DNA of 64,000 nucleotides from AP-15 sp963755435 (GTDB lineage Bacteria > Pseudomonadota > Alphaproteobacteria > ATCC43930 > CGMCC-115725): NCBI GenBank assembly GCA_963755435.1, contig CAVWJX010000009.1, forward strand, positions 62,001-126,000, given 5' to 3'. The position numbers and the translations under genes were made by a program. Position 1 is the stretch's first letter; every line of letters starts with the position of its first letter. The notes under the pieces were generated by a model. That model did no database searches and was not told the DNA's origin. It saw nothing but the letters and a program-made list of their open reading frames with translations. Of this stretch, positions 22,394-32,774 are shown in pieces.

Positions 22394-23099
22394 CTGCTGC
22401 TCCCAATAGAGGGCATGCGAGTTCGAGCGGCTGCTGCGCGCTGCCGGCGAGGGCGGCGGCGATCACCGCCTCGCCGAGGCCGATGCCGCGCAGGATGAAC
22501 CAGGTGGTCTCCTCGACCAGTGCGGCCATCGTCCCCTGGTAGGCGAGGCAGGCCTGGGCCGGCAACAGCCCGAAAGCGATCATCGCCGCTACATGATGGC
22601 CGAACCAGAAGCGATTGGCCGAAGCGATCGGGCCGGCAGCGAGATCGCCGGCGGCGGCGGCGACCGCGATCGAGGCGGCAAACAGCGGGTGAACCCGGGC
22701 AAAGATCGTATCGAACAGCTGGCGGGCGTATTCTCCATCCTCGAGAAAGCTGTGCAAGGCGAGCCGCAGCCGCAAATCGCGCTCGCTGCGCTCATCCTCG
22801 CGCCCGACCAGAAAATATCGGACCATGTAATGGGTCATGCGCACCAGGGTGAGCGTCGACGGTTCGAGGCTCGCCAGCCGTTCGAGCGCCGGGTCGCCTT
22901 CGCAGCCGAGCTGCAAAATCTCGCCATAGAGGTGCTTTTTGCTCGGAAAATGGCGGAACAGCAGTCCTTCGGAAATGTTCGCCGCCTCGGCCAGCTCGCG
23001 GGTCGTGGTGCCGGCAAAGCCCTTGCGAGCGAACAGCGGCAGCGCCGCGGCGACAATCGCCTTGCGCCGCTCGTCGCCGTCTAATCGGGTGGTGGCCAT
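22383..23099 (-). CDS. TetR-family repressor of the RND operon
   Basis: A 238-residue regulator with the TetR helix-turn-helix at about 10-55 (RRKAIVAAALPLFARKGFAG, then TTRELAEAANISEGLLFRHF). The all-helical ligand-binding C-terminal domain follows. It is the first gene of the operon and overlaps the adaptor gene, so it most likely represses its own transcription and that of the pump, with relief by a pump substrate. A perfect 14-bp palindrome lies 13-26 bp upstream of its start codon. The start ATG 23099 (MATTRLDGDERRK) fits the family. Confidence 0.93.
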   Translation of the reverse strand: MATTRLDGDERRKAIVAAALPLFARKGFAGTTTRELAEAANISEGLLFRHFPSKKHLYGEILQLGCEGDPALERLASLEPSTLTLVRMTHYMVRYFLVGREDERSERDLRLRLALHSFLEDGEYARQLFDTIFARVHPLFAASIAVAAAAGDLAAGPIASANRFWFGHHVAAMIAFGLLPAQACLAYQGTMAALVEETTWFILRGIGLGEAVIAAALAGSAQQPLELACPLLGAADGR

Positions 23100-23111
23100 G
23101 GCGGCGCCCGG

Positions 23112-23125
23112 AGTAAGCGCTTACT
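23112..23125. promoter_or_regulatory. Perfect palindrome AGTAAGCGCTTACT, candidate TetR operator
   Basis: The 14-bp perfect palindrome lies 13 bp ahead of the tetR ATG on the minus strand, a position where bound repressor would block initiation. TetR regulators of RND pumps commonly recognise GTAAG/CTTAC-type palindromes. The ettA gene is divergent and starts about 107 bp on the other side, so it might also be touched. No other palindrome of this quality lies in the gap. Confidence 0.6.
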
Positions 23126-23231
23126 TACCTGATGTCAAGCAGCGCGTCGCGGCCGTACAGCGGCACTTGACCGGCGCGCCTAGCTGCCGCACCCAGACGA
23201 TGCACACAGCGCAATTTCCCGAGGTTCTCGC

Positions 23232-24912
<1,681 letters not shown>

Positions 24913-24914
<2 letters not shown>

Positions 24915-24949
24915 GCGGCGGCAACGCCGCTCACCGGCCCGCCGGCTTT
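24913..24949 (+). terminator. Hairpin(s) at the ettA/mlaC convergent end
   Basis: GAGCGGCG (24913-24920), loop GCAA, CGCCGCTC (24925-24932) make a perfect 8-bp stem closed by a GNRA tetraloop; it begins inside the ettA stop codon. A second small stem CCGGC/GCCGG (24934-24945) is followed by CTTTA. The T tract is short, as is usual in high-GC genomes. It can serve ettA and, in the reverse sense, mlaC. Confidence 0.5.
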
Positions 24950-24967
24950 AACCCCGGCGAACTCCGG

Positions 24968-25579
24968 CTAGTGCAGCCCGGCGGCCTCGGTCTTGCGCTG
25001 CAGCGCGTTGATCAATCCCTGCACCTGGCCGCCGTCGCGCTGGATCACCGAAGCGAATTCGGAACGCTGGGTCACCGCCATGCTGACCCCCTCGACGATC
25101 ACGTCGCTGATCTTGTAGGCGCCGTTTTCTTGGGTTAGCAGCCAATCGACCTTGGCCGGCGGGGCGCCGTTCGGCCGCACGATCTCGCTCGACACCAGCG
25201 AACCGTCGGCAGCGGCTCGGCTGCCGATTACCCGCAGGGTTTCGCCGCTGTATTCGGCCAGCCGGTCGCTGTAGGCCAGAGCGATATAGTTGGTGAACAG
25301 CCGGATGAACTCCTGCTGCTGCTGCGGGGTGGCGATCTGCCAATAGCGGCCGAGGACAAACCGGGCGATCCCCGGAACGTCGAAATCCTCGCTGAACAGC
25401 TGGCGAAAGCGGACCACCCGCTGGCTCGGATCGACGTTATGGCCGAGCACCTGGAGCGCCTGATTGCCGAGGTTGGTGATCACCGCGGCAGGGTCGGCCG
25501 CCGCCGCGGCCGGACGCGCCGCCACCAGGATGCCGGCGATCACAACCGCGCCGCCGATCAGAAACCAACGTCGCATCAT
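24968..25579 (-). CDS. MlaC-type phospholipid-binding periplasmic protein
   Basis: A 203-residue protein of the Ttg2/MlaC (PF05494) family. A signal peptide is evident (MMRRWFLIGGAVVIAGILVA, cleavage near ARPAAAA). The mature part carries VRFRQLFSEDFDVPGIARFV and the typical YWQIATPQQQQEFIRLF segment. It shuttles phospholipid between outer-membrane MlaA and the inner-membrane Mla transporter. The ATG at 25579 overlaps the mlaA stop (TAATG); the next codon is also ATG, and another ATG lies at 25585. No mlaEFD genes are next to it here. The related hopanoid-associated HpnM proteins belong to the same family. Confidence 0.88.
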   Translation of the reverse strand: MMRRWFLIGGAVVIAGILVAARPAAAAADPAAVITNLGNQALQVLGHNVDPSQRVVRFRQLFSEDFDVPGIARFVLGRYWQIATPQQQQEFIRLFTNYIALAYSDRLAEYSGETLRVIGSRAAADGSLVSSEIVRPNGAPPAKVDWLLTQENGAYKISDVIVEGVSMAVTQRSEFASVIQRDGGQVQGLINALQRKTEAAGLH

Positions 25580-26448
25580 TACCATGGTACCTCGGGGGAG
25601 TTCTTCTGGGTTGCGCTGACAACAAACGACAGCGGCCGCTGGTTCATTGCTGTCGCCGGCCGGCCCGGGCCGGCATTTTCGCTGAACCCGGAGGGCGGTG
25701 GCAGGTTCCGGTTCTCGTGGTGGATCAGCGCCGCCCGGCGCTGGCGATAGAGCGAGCGGATGGTCGCGTAATAGTCGAGCGAGGTGCGCTCGATATCGGC
25801 GAGCGTATCGAGGTAGCGCGCCCGCTGGTCGATGCCGGAGACGCCGCCGCGCACAAACGGAATCCAATAGAGGGTAAACGGGTTGCCGGTGACGAGCCGG
25901 TTCCACGGATCGCCAAAGCCCTCGGCGACTTCGCCGCCCAGATCGCGCGGATCGGAGGGCCCGAGCACCGGCAGCACCAGATAGGGCCCGGCCGGAATGC
26001 CCCACACGCCAAACGTCACCCCCAGATCCTGGTCATGATAGGGGATGCCCCAGCGCCCGGCCACGTCGACGAGGCCGCCGATGCCGATCGTCGAATCGAG
26101 CACGAAGCGCAGCACAGTATCCTTGGCGCGGCCGAAATCGCCTTGCAAGGCATCGTTGGCAAAGATCAGTGGGGCCTGCAGATTATTCAGAAAGTCGCGC
26201 AGCGAGTTGCGCACCGGCTGGGGCAGACTCGCACGATAGGCCTTGGCCACCGGCACCAGCACATGGTGGTCGACCACCTGGTTGAAGGCGAAAATCTTGC
26301 GGTTGGTGTCTTCGAACGGATCGTGGAAATCCTCGCCCACGATCGCGGCTTGCGGCCCATCGGGCGGCCTCGAGGCGCAGCCCGAAGCGAACAGGGTGAG
26401 GATCAGCAGCGGGCCCGAGAAGGTGAGACGCAACGCATTAAGGTTCAT
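25579..26448 (-). CDS. mlaA: MlaA/VacJ-family outer-membrane lipoprotein
   Basis: A 289-residue MlaA that removes phospholipid from the outer leaflet of the outer membrane. The signal peptide ends in a lipobox (LTLFASGC, cleavage before the Cys). Conserved blocks: HDPFEDTNRKIFAFNQVVD, DFLNNLQAPLIFANDALQGD, IGGLVDVAGRWGIPYHDQDL and VWGIPAGPYLVLPVLGPSD. The C-terminal tail of about 40 residues is Pro/Asn-rich and not conserved in type. It is followed at once by mlaC. The divergent ArsR-methyltransferase gene begins 183 bp away. Confidence 0.94.
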   Translation of the reverse strand: MNLNALRLTFSGPLLILTLFASGCASRPPDGPQAAIVGEDFHDPFEDTNRKIFAFNQVVDHHVLVPVAKAYRASLPQPVRNSLRDFLNNLQAPLIFANDALQGDFGRAKDTVLRFVLDSTIGIGGLVDVAGRWGIPYHDQDLGVTFGVWGIPAGPYLVLPVLGPSDPRDLGGEVAEGFGDPWNRLVTGNPFTLYWIPFVRGGVSGIDQRARYLDTLADIERTSLDYYATIRSLYRQRRAALIHHENRNLPPPSGFSENAGPGRPATAMNQRPLSFVVSATQKNSPEVPW

Positions 26449-26577
26449 CGCTTAGGCTCGCAATTGACTCACGCCTCCCCGAGGCGCGCGATATTTGCGG
26501 GAAATCGGCGGCAGCGGCAAGGGGTTACTCGCCCGGGCGACGATGGCGCCGGCGCCAGCCGACGAATTCGCTTGCCG

Positions 26578-26598
26578 GCATAAAGATATCTGCATATG
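26578..26598. promoter_or_regulatory. Candidate operator of the ArsR-type regulator
   Basis: The AT-rich sequence CATAAAGATATCTGCATATG lies 32-53 bp before the ArsR-methyltransferase start and is centred on the palindrome AGATATCT (26584-26591). ArsR-family regulators of methionine-cycle genes recognise similar ATAAAGATATC-type palindromes. In an otherwise GC-rich divergent gap this site stands out. Confidence 0.5.
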
Positions 26599-26630
26599 TT
26601 GCTGGTGCCAAGAGCGCGGATATCGAGGCG

Positions 26631-27626
26631 ATGGACCATCTTCTGGCGGCGCTGCGTGCGGTCGCCGAGCCGACCCGGCTGCGGCTCCTCGTGCTGTGCG
26701 CTCGCGGCGAGCTTACGGTCAGCGAGCTGACCCAGATCCTCGGCCAGAGCCAGCCGCGCGTGTCGCGTCATCTGAAGCTGTTGTGCGAGGCGGCGCTGCT
26801 CGACCGCTTTCGCGAGGGCAGCTGGGTGTTCTACCGGCTGAGCCAATCGAGCCCGGCAAGCGCGCTCGCCCGCCATCTGGTCGAGGCCTGCGACGACAGC
26901 GACCCGACGATCGCCCTCGACCTGCAGCGTCTGGCGGCGATCAAGCAGCAGCGCGCCGATCTCGCCAGCGCGTATTTCCGCGAGAACGCGCCGCGCTGGC
27001 ACCGCATCCGCTCGCTCTATGTCGATGAGCGCGAGGTCGAAGCGGCGCTCGTCGAGATCGTCGCCGCGGCCGATCCGCGCGATCTGCTCGACATCGGCAC
27101 CGGGACCGGGCGCATGCTCGAAATCCTGGCGCCGCGGGTCGACCAGGCGCTCGGCATCGACCAGTCGCGCGAGATGCTGGCGGTGGCGCGGGTCAATCTC
27201 GAACGCGCCGGGCTCGCCAACGGGCGGGTCCGCCGCGACGATATGTACCAGCTGGCCCTGCCCGACAACTCTTTCGACGCGGTGGTGATCCATCAGGTGC
27301 TGCATTATGCCGACCGGCCGGCCGCGGCGATTGCCGAGGCGGCGCGGGTATTGCGCCCGCGGGGCATCCTGGTGATCGTCGATTTCGCCCCACACACGCT
27401 CGAATTCCTGCGCCAGGAGCACGCCCATCGTCGGCTCGGCTTTGGCGATGGCGAGATTGCCGAATGGTGCCGCGCCGGCGGTCTCCAGCCGGCTGCGCCG
27501 CGGCTGCTGCCGGGCGACCCGCTGACCGTCGGCATCTGGTGCGCACGCCGCTCGGCGACGCGGCCGCAACCGAGCCGGACGATCGCCGGGGCGTCGCCCG
27601 CGATCCTCGAAGGGGAGCTGCGCTGA
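26631..27626 (+). CDS. ArsR-family regulator fused to a SAM-dependent methyltransferase
   Basis: A 331-residue two-domain protein. Residues 1-90 form an ArsR winged helix (RAVAEPTRLRLLVLCARGEL, then LTQILGQSQPRVSRHLKLLC) without an evident metal-binding Cys cluster. Residues about 140-310 form a class I methyltransferase (motif I DLLDIGTGTGRMLEI, motif post I GIDQSREM, VIHQVLHYADRPAAA). Such fusions commonly sit ahead of metF and metH in Alphaproteobacteria and probably sense SAM or SAH through the methyltransferase fold. Its stop overlaps the metF start (TGATG), so regulator and enzymes are co-expressed. Whether it methylates anything is not known. Confidence 0.9.
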   Translation: MDHLLAALRAVAEPTRLRLLVLCARGELTVSELTQILGQSQPRVSRHLKLLCEAALLDRFREGSWVFYRLSQSSPASALARHLVEACDDSDPTIALDLQRLAAIKQQRADLASAYFRENAPRWHRIRSLYVDEREVEAALVEIVAAADPRDLLDIGTGTGRMLEILAPRVDQALGIDQSREMLAVARVNLERAGLANGRVRRDDMYQLALPDNSFDAVVIHQVLHYADRPAAAIAEAARVLRPRGILVIVDFAPHTLEFLRQEHAHRRLGFGDGEIAEWCRAGGLQPAAPRLLPGDPLTVGIWCARRSATRPQPSRTIAGASPAILEGELR

Positions 27627-28567
27627 TGAGCGAGGAGCTGGCCTTTGGGCGGTCGCGCGGCCGGCTCGCCGCCGACCCGGTGATCGACTTCGATGCCGGC
27701 CCGCCGCGCGTCTCGTTCGAGTTCTTTCCGCCGAAGACGGCGGACATGGAAAGCCGGTTGTGGGAGGTGGTTCAGCGGCTCGAACCGTTGGCGCCGCGCT
27801 TTGTCTCGGTGACCTACGGCGCCGGCGGATCGACCCGCGAGCGCACCCATGCGACGGTGCGCCGCATCCGCTGCGAGACCGCGCTCGAACCGGCCGCGCA
27901 CCTGACCTGCGTCGCCGCCAGCCGGGACGAGATCGATGCGGTCGCGCGCGATTATTGGCAGGCCGGCATCCGTCACATCGTGGCATTGCGCGGCGACCCG
28001 CCGCTCGGCGGAGCGGCCTATGCGCCGCAGCCGGACGGCTATCCCTATGCCGCCGATCTGGTGGCCGGGTTGAAGCGGGTCGCCGATTTCGAGATCAGCG
28101 TCGCCGCCTATCCCGAGACCCATCCCGAGGCGGCGAGCGCCGAGCACGACCTCGACAATCTGAAGCGCAAGGTCGATGCCGGCGCCAGCCGCGCCATCAC
28201 CCAGTATTTTTTCGATGTCGACCTCTTCCTGCGCTTTCGCGACCGCGCCGCGACCGCCGGCATCGCGGTGCCGCTGGTGCCGGGGATCTTGCCGGTCACC
28301 AATTACGCGCAGGTTAAGCGGTTCAGCGCGGCCTGCGGCGCCTCGATCCCGGCCTGGATGGAGGGCCATTTCGACGGGCTCGACGGCGATCCCGACACCC
28401 GTCGCCTGGTCGCCACCTCGCTCGCCGCCGAGCAGTGCCGGCGGCTGCATGCCGAGGGAGTGCACGAATTCCACTTCTACACCCTGAACCGCGCCGACCT
28501 GATCGTGGCGATCTGCCACCTCCTGGGTGTGCGGGCCAAAAAGCCGCCGCTGGCGGCGGCGGTCTGA
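27626..28567 (+). CDS. metF: 5,10-methylenetetrahydrofolate reductase
   Basis: A 313-residue FAD-dependent TIM-barrel enzyme making 5-methyl-THF for MetH. Family blocks: RVSFEFFPPKTADMESRLW (catalytic Glu in the EFFPP motif), FVSVTYGAGGSTRERT, AAHLTCVAASRDEID, ALRGDPP and KVDAGASRAITQYFFD, with PLVPGILPVTNYAQVKRF near the end. Start ATG 27626 overlaps the regulator stop. The length fits the bacterial enzyme, which lacks the eukaryotic regulatory domain. Followed after 79 bp by metH. Confidence 0.96.
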   Translation: MSEELAFGRSRGRLAADPVIDFDAGPPRVSFEFFPPKTADMESRLWEVVQRLEPLAPRFVSVTYGAGGSTRERTHATVRRIRCETALEPAAHLTCVAASRDEIDAVARDYWQAGIRHIVALRGDPPLGGAAYAPQPDGYPYAADLVAGLKRVADFEISVAAYPETHPEAASAEHDLDNLKRKVDAGASRAITQYFFDVDLFLRFRDRAATAGIAVPLVPGILPVTNYAQVKRFSAACGASIPAWMEGHFDGLDGDPDTRRLVATSLAAEQCRRLHAEGVHEFHFYTLNRADLIVAICHLLGVRAKKPPLAAAV

Positions 28568-28646
28568 TGCGCGCGCGCATTGCGGCTTATCCCTCTTCCA
28601 CGCAAGGCGACGGAGAGCGAGCGTTGCGGCTGGTGCACCCCTCACG

Positions 28647-31600
28647 ATGACCGATTTCCTCGATTACCTGGCCGATCGCGTGGTGCTGTGCGACGGGGCG
28701 ATCGGGACCCAGGTGCAGGCGCGCAACCTCGACATCGAGCGCGATTTTCTCGGCAACGAAAACTGCACCGAGATCATCTGCGAGAGCCGCCCCGACCTCG
28801 TCCGCGAAATCCATCGCGGCTATCTCGAAGCCGGCTGCGATGCGGTGCAGACCAACAGCTTTGGCGGCTCGCCGATCACCTTGGGCGAATTCGGCCTCGC
28901 CGAGCGCGCCGCGGCACTCAATCGCCTTGCCGCCGAGCTCGCCCGCGAAACCGTCGCCGAGTTCGCCCATGACGGCCGCACCCGCTTTGTCCTGGGCTCG
29001 GTCGGGCCGGGAACCCGGCTGCCCTCGCTCGGCCATGTCGGCTATCAGGAGCTCGAAGACGCGCTGACGGTCCAGAGCGCCGGGCTGATCGCGGGCGGGG
29101 TCGACGCGATCATCATCGAGACCTGCCAGGACCCGCTGCAGATCAAGGCGGCGGTCAACGGCGCCAAGCGGGCGCGCGAGGCCGCGCACCGGGACACGCC
29201 GATCCTGGTTCAGGTCACGATCGAGACCACCGGGACCCTGTTGGTCGGCGCCGACATCGCCGCCGCGGCGACGATCGTCCACGCCCTCGACGTGCCGATG
29301 ATCGGCCTCAACTGCGCGACCGGCCCGCGCGAGATGGCCGAGCACGTCAAATGGCTCGGCGAGAACTGGCCGGGCCACATCTCGGTGCAGCCCAATGCCG
29401 GGTTGCCCGAGCTGGTCGCCGGCCATGCCCGTTACCCGCTCGGTCCGGCCGAGCTCGCGCAATGGCTCGAACGCTTTGTCGCCGAGGACGGGGTCGGCAT
29501 GATCGGCGGCTGCTGCGGCACCGAGGCGGCGCACATCGCCGCCCTCGACGCGATGCTGCGGCGGCTCGGCCGCGGTGGTGGAGACGGGCGCCGACGGCCT
29601 GTCCCGCGCGCCCGGCAGCCGGTCTGGGCGCCATCGGTCGCCTCGCTCTACGGCCAGGTGGCACTGCGCCAGGAGAACGCGTGGCTGTCGATCGGCGAGC
29701 GCTGCAACGCCAACGGCTCGCGCAAATTCCGCCAGCTGCAGGACGAGGGCGACTGGGACGGCTGCGTCGAGATGGGCCGCGAGCAGGTCAAGGAGGGCTC
29801 GCACACGCTCGATCTGTGCACCGCCTTTGTCGGGCGCGACGAGGTCGCCGACATGACCCAGGCGGTCACCCGCCTGCGCGGCGCGGTCAATGCGCCGCTG
29901 GTCATCGATTCGACCGAGTACCCGGTGCTCGAAGCGGCGTGCAAGCTCTATGGCGGCAAGCCGATCATCAACTCGATCAATTTCGAGGATGGCGAGGAGG
30001 CGGCCGACCGGCGGCTGAAGCTGGCGCGGCGGTTTGGCGCCGCGGTGATCGCCCTGACCATCGACGAAACCGGCATGGCCAAGGACGTCCCGCACAAGCT
30101 CGCGGTCGCCCACCGGCTCTACGACTTCGCCTGCGGCCAGCACGGCCTGGCGCCGTCCGACCTGTTGTTCGACCCGCTGACCTTCACGATCTGCACCGGC
30201 AACGCCGACGACCGCAGGCTCGGGCTCAATACCCTGGAGGCGATCGAGCAGATCAGCGAGGCGATGCCCGAATGCCAGATCATCCTCGGCCTCTCCAACA
30301 TCTCGTTCGGGCTGAACCCGCCGGCCCGGCAGATTCTGAACTCGGTGTTTCTCGATCATGCGCTGCGCCGCGGGCTGACCGGGGCCATCGTGCATTTCTC
30401 GCGGATCATGCCGCTGCACAAGATCCCGGCCGCGGAGCTGCGGATCGCCGAGGATCTGATCTTCGATCGCCGGCATGACGGCTACGATCCGCTGCACGCC
30501 TTTATCGGGCTGTTCGAGAACCGCGCGGTCGAGACCAGCGAGAAAAAGGGCCGGCCCGAAAAGCTCGAGGACCGGCTCGCCCAGCGCATCGTCGATGGCG
30601 ACCGCCAGGGCCTCGATGCCGATCTCGATCTGGCGATGGCCACCCATAAGCCGCTCGACATCATCAACGACATCCTGTTGGGCGGCATGAAAACCGTCGG
30701 CGAGCTGTTTGGCGCCGGCAAGATGCAGCTCCCGTTCGTGCTGCAATCGGCCGAGACGATGAAGGCGGCGGTCAGCTTTCTCGAACCGCACATGGAGCGG
30801 GTGGCCGGGCAGGAGAGGGGCACGGTGGTGCTGGCGACGGTGCGCGGCGACGTCCACGACATCGGCAAGAACCTCGTCGACATCATCCTGACCAACAACG
30901 GCTACCGGGTGATCAATCTCGGCATCAAGCAGCCGATCGGGGCGATTCTCGAAGCCGCGGTGGCGCAAAAGGCCGACGCCGTCGGCATGTCGGGGCTGCT
31001 GGTCAAATCGACTGTGGTGATGCGCGAGAACCTCGAGGAGATGAGCCGCCAGGGGCTCGACCTGCCGGTCATGCTCGGCGGCGCCGCCCTGACTCGGCGC
31101 TATGTCGAGGAGGATTGCGTCAAGGCTTATCGGCCGGGCCGGGTCGCCTATGCCCGCGACGCCTTCGACGGGCTCGGGCTGATGGACAAGATCGTCACCG
31201 GGAAATTCGACGCGCATCTCGGCGAGGTTCGGGCCAAGAACGAGGGGAGGGCGGTCAAGCCCTCGCGCAAGCTCGGTCGCGCTGCCGATCCGCGGCCGCT
31301 GCGGCCAGTCGATCTCGACGAAATCCGTCTGCGCCGGGCCGAGCTCGCCCGCGACGTGGCGGTGCCGCAGCCGCCGTTCTGGGGGCCGCGCACGATCGAG
31401 CGGGTGTCGCCCAAGGCGGTCGTGCCCTATCTGAACGAGCGCATGCTCTACCAATTCCAATGGGGCTTTCGCAAAGACGGCAAGTCGATGGCCGAATACC
31501 GCGAATGGGCCAAGGACGAGTTGCGCCCGATCTTGCGCCGCATTCTCGAAATCGCCATCCGCGAGCAGATCCTGGCGCCGCAAGCCGCCTATGGCTATTG

Positions 31601-32153
31601 GCCCTGCGCCGCCGACGGCAATGACGTGATCCTGTTCGACCCCGATGGCGGGCACGAGCTGACCCGCTTTTCGTTCCCGCGTCAGAACAAGGAGGGCGGC
31701 CTGTGCGTCGCCGATTTCTTCCGCGACATCGGCACGTCCGAGCGCGACGTGATCGGCTTGCAGGTGGTGACGATGGGCCGGCGCGCGTCCGAGGCGGCGC
31801 GCGAATGGTTCGCCCAGAACCGCTACCAGGATTACCTCTACCTGCACGGGCTGTCGGTCGAGATGGCCGAGGCGCTGGCCGAATACCTGCACCGGCGCGT
31901 CCGCGGCGAACTGGGCTTTGCCGCCGAGGAAGCTCGCGATCCCGAGGCGATGCTGGCGCAAGGCTATCGCGGCAGCCGCTATTCGTTCGGCTATCCGGCC
32001 TGCCCCAACCTCGCCGACCAGAAGCAGCTATTGGCGCTGCTGCGCGCCGAGGAGATCGGCATCGTGCTCACCGAGGAGGACCAGCTCGACCCCGAGCAAT
32101 CGACCTCGGCGATCATCGTTCATCACCCGCAGGCCAAGTATTTCTCGGTATGA
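28647..32153 (+). CDS. metH: Cobalamin-dependent methionine synthase
   Basis: A 1168-residue MetH containing all four modules. Homocysteine-binding domain (about 1-310; zinc ligands in LNCATGP and MIGGCCGTEAAHI); pterin-binding domain (about 345-600; ERCNANGSRKFRQL, DETGMAKD); cap and B12 domain (about 635-870; DVHDIGKN carries the lower-ligand His, with MSGLLVKSTVVM and LGGAALTRRY); and the SAM-dependent reactivation domain (about 900-1168; YQFQWGFRK, YGYWPC, FPRQ). It transfers methyl from methyl-THF to homocysteine. Slightly shorter than the E. coli protein but nothing is missing. ATG 28647 gives the standard MTDFLDYL start. Confidence 0.97.
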   Translation: MTDFLDYLADRVVLCDGAIGTQVQARNLDIERDFLGNENCTEIICESRPDLVREIHRGYLEAGCDAVQTNSFGGSPITLGEFGLAERAAALNRLAAELARETVAEFAHDGRTRFVLGSVGPGTRLPSLGHVGYQELEDALTVQSAGLIAGGVDAIIIETCQDPLQIKAAVNGAKRAREAAHRDTPILVQVTIETTGTLLVGADIAAAATIVHALDVPMIGLNCATGPREMAEHVKWLGENWPGHISVQPNAGLPELVAGHARYPLGPAELAQWLERFVAEDGVGMIGGCCGTEAAHIAALDAMLRRLGRGGGDGRRRPVPRARQPVWAPSVASLYGQVALRQENAWLSIGERCNANGSRKFRQLQDEGDWDGCVEMGREQVKEGSHTLDLCTAFVGRDEVADMTQAVTRLRGAVNAPLVIDSTEYPVLEAACKLYGGKPIINSINFEDGEEAADRRLKLARRFGAAVIALTIDETGMAKDVPHKLAVAHRLYDFACGQHGLAPSDLLFDPLTFTICTGNADDRRLGLNTLEAIEQISEAMPECQIILGLSNISFGLNPPARQILNSVFLDHALRRGLTGAIVHFSRIMPLHKIPAAELRIAEDLIFDRRHDGYDPLHAFIGLFENRAVETSEKKGRPEKLEDRLAQRIVDGDRQGLDADLDLAMATHKPLDIINDILLGGMKTVGELFGAGKMQLPFVLQSAETMKAAVSFLEPHMERVAGQERGTVVLATVRGDVHDIGKNLVDIILTNNGYRVINLGIKQPIGAILEAAVAQKADAVGMSGLLVKSTVVMRENLEEMSRQGLDLPVMLGGAALTRRYVEEDCVKAYRPGRVAYARDAFDGLGLMDKIVTGKFDAHLGEVRAKNEGRAVKPSRKLGRAADPRPLRPVDLDEIRLRRAELARDVAVPQPPFWGPRTIERVSPKAVVPYLNERMLYQFQWGFRKDGKSMAEYREWAKDELRPILRRILEIAIREQILAPQAAYGYWPCAADGNDVILFDPDGGHELTRFSFPRQNKEGGLCVADFFRDIGTSERDVIGLQVVTMGRRASEAAREWFAQNRYQDYLYLHGLSVEMAEALAEYLHRRVRGELGFAAEEARDPEAMLAQGYRGSRYSFGYPACPNLADQKQLLALLRAEEIGIVLTEEDQLDPEQSTSAIIVHHPQAKYFSV

Positions 32154-32246
32154 GGCCACCGGCTGTCCGAGTGGGCCGGACGAGCCTGGGATGACACAGC
32201 GGGCTACGCAATCGTGCTGCGGAGCTAGCAGCCTGATCCGAGAGCG

Positions 32247-32768
32247 ATGATCGAAGCCCGCATTGTCAAACTCGCGATGGTCGGCGCTCTCGCGGTGTTC
32301 GCCCTCCTCGTCGCCGTCGACAATCTCCTCGCCTACGACGTCAATTATGCGTTCGTGCGCCACGTGCTGAGCATGGACACGACCTTTCCCGGCAATCCGC
32401 TGCTGACCCGCCGCATTCTGTCGCCGGCGCTGTGGCAAACGGGCTATGCGCTGATCATCCTCGCCGAGGGTCTGACCGGCGCTACCCTGGCGGTCGCGGC
32501 GATTCTATTGCTGCGCCGGCTGCGCGCCGAGGCCGCCCTTTTCAACCGGGCCAAGCGTTGGGTTCACATCGGCGCCGGATTGGGATTTCTGGTGTGGTTT
32601 TTTGGCTTCATGGTGGTCGGCGGCGAATGGTTCGCGATGTGGCAATCGCACCAATGGAACGGCCAGCAGCCGGCGTTTCGCTTTTACCTGACCATTCTGG
32701 CCGTGCTGATCTTCGTCAATCAGCCCGACGGCGAGCTGCCGAGCCCGACCGGGCGGTCGGCGGCGTAG
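32247..32768 (+). CDS. DUF2165-family small integral membrane protein
   Basis: A 173-residue protein with four predicted membrane helices: about 6-28 (IVKLAMVGALAVFALLVAVD), 66-88 (TGYALIILAEGLTGATLAVA), 105-125 (HIGAGLGFLVWFFGFMVVG) and 145-160. The segment VVGGEWFAMWQSHQWNGQ between the last two is characteristic of DUF2165. Function is unknown. It ends six bases before the convergent ferritin-like gene and lies 93 bp after metH with no obvious connection. Confidence 0.88.
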   Translation: MIEARIVKLAMVGALAVFALLVAVDNLLAYDVNYAFVRHVLSMDTTFPGNPLLTRRILSPALWQTGYALIILAEGLTGATLAVAAILLLRRLRAEAALFNRAKRWVHIGAGLGFLVWFFGFMVVGGEWFAMWQSHQWNGQQPAFRFYLTILAVLIFVNQPDGELPSPTGRSAA

Positions 32769-32774
32769 CCGCGG

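Noticed and set aside
28587..31961. An 1124-residue minus-strand frame antisense to metH
   Set aside because: Long only because of high GC; no domain, and metH is intact on the other strand.
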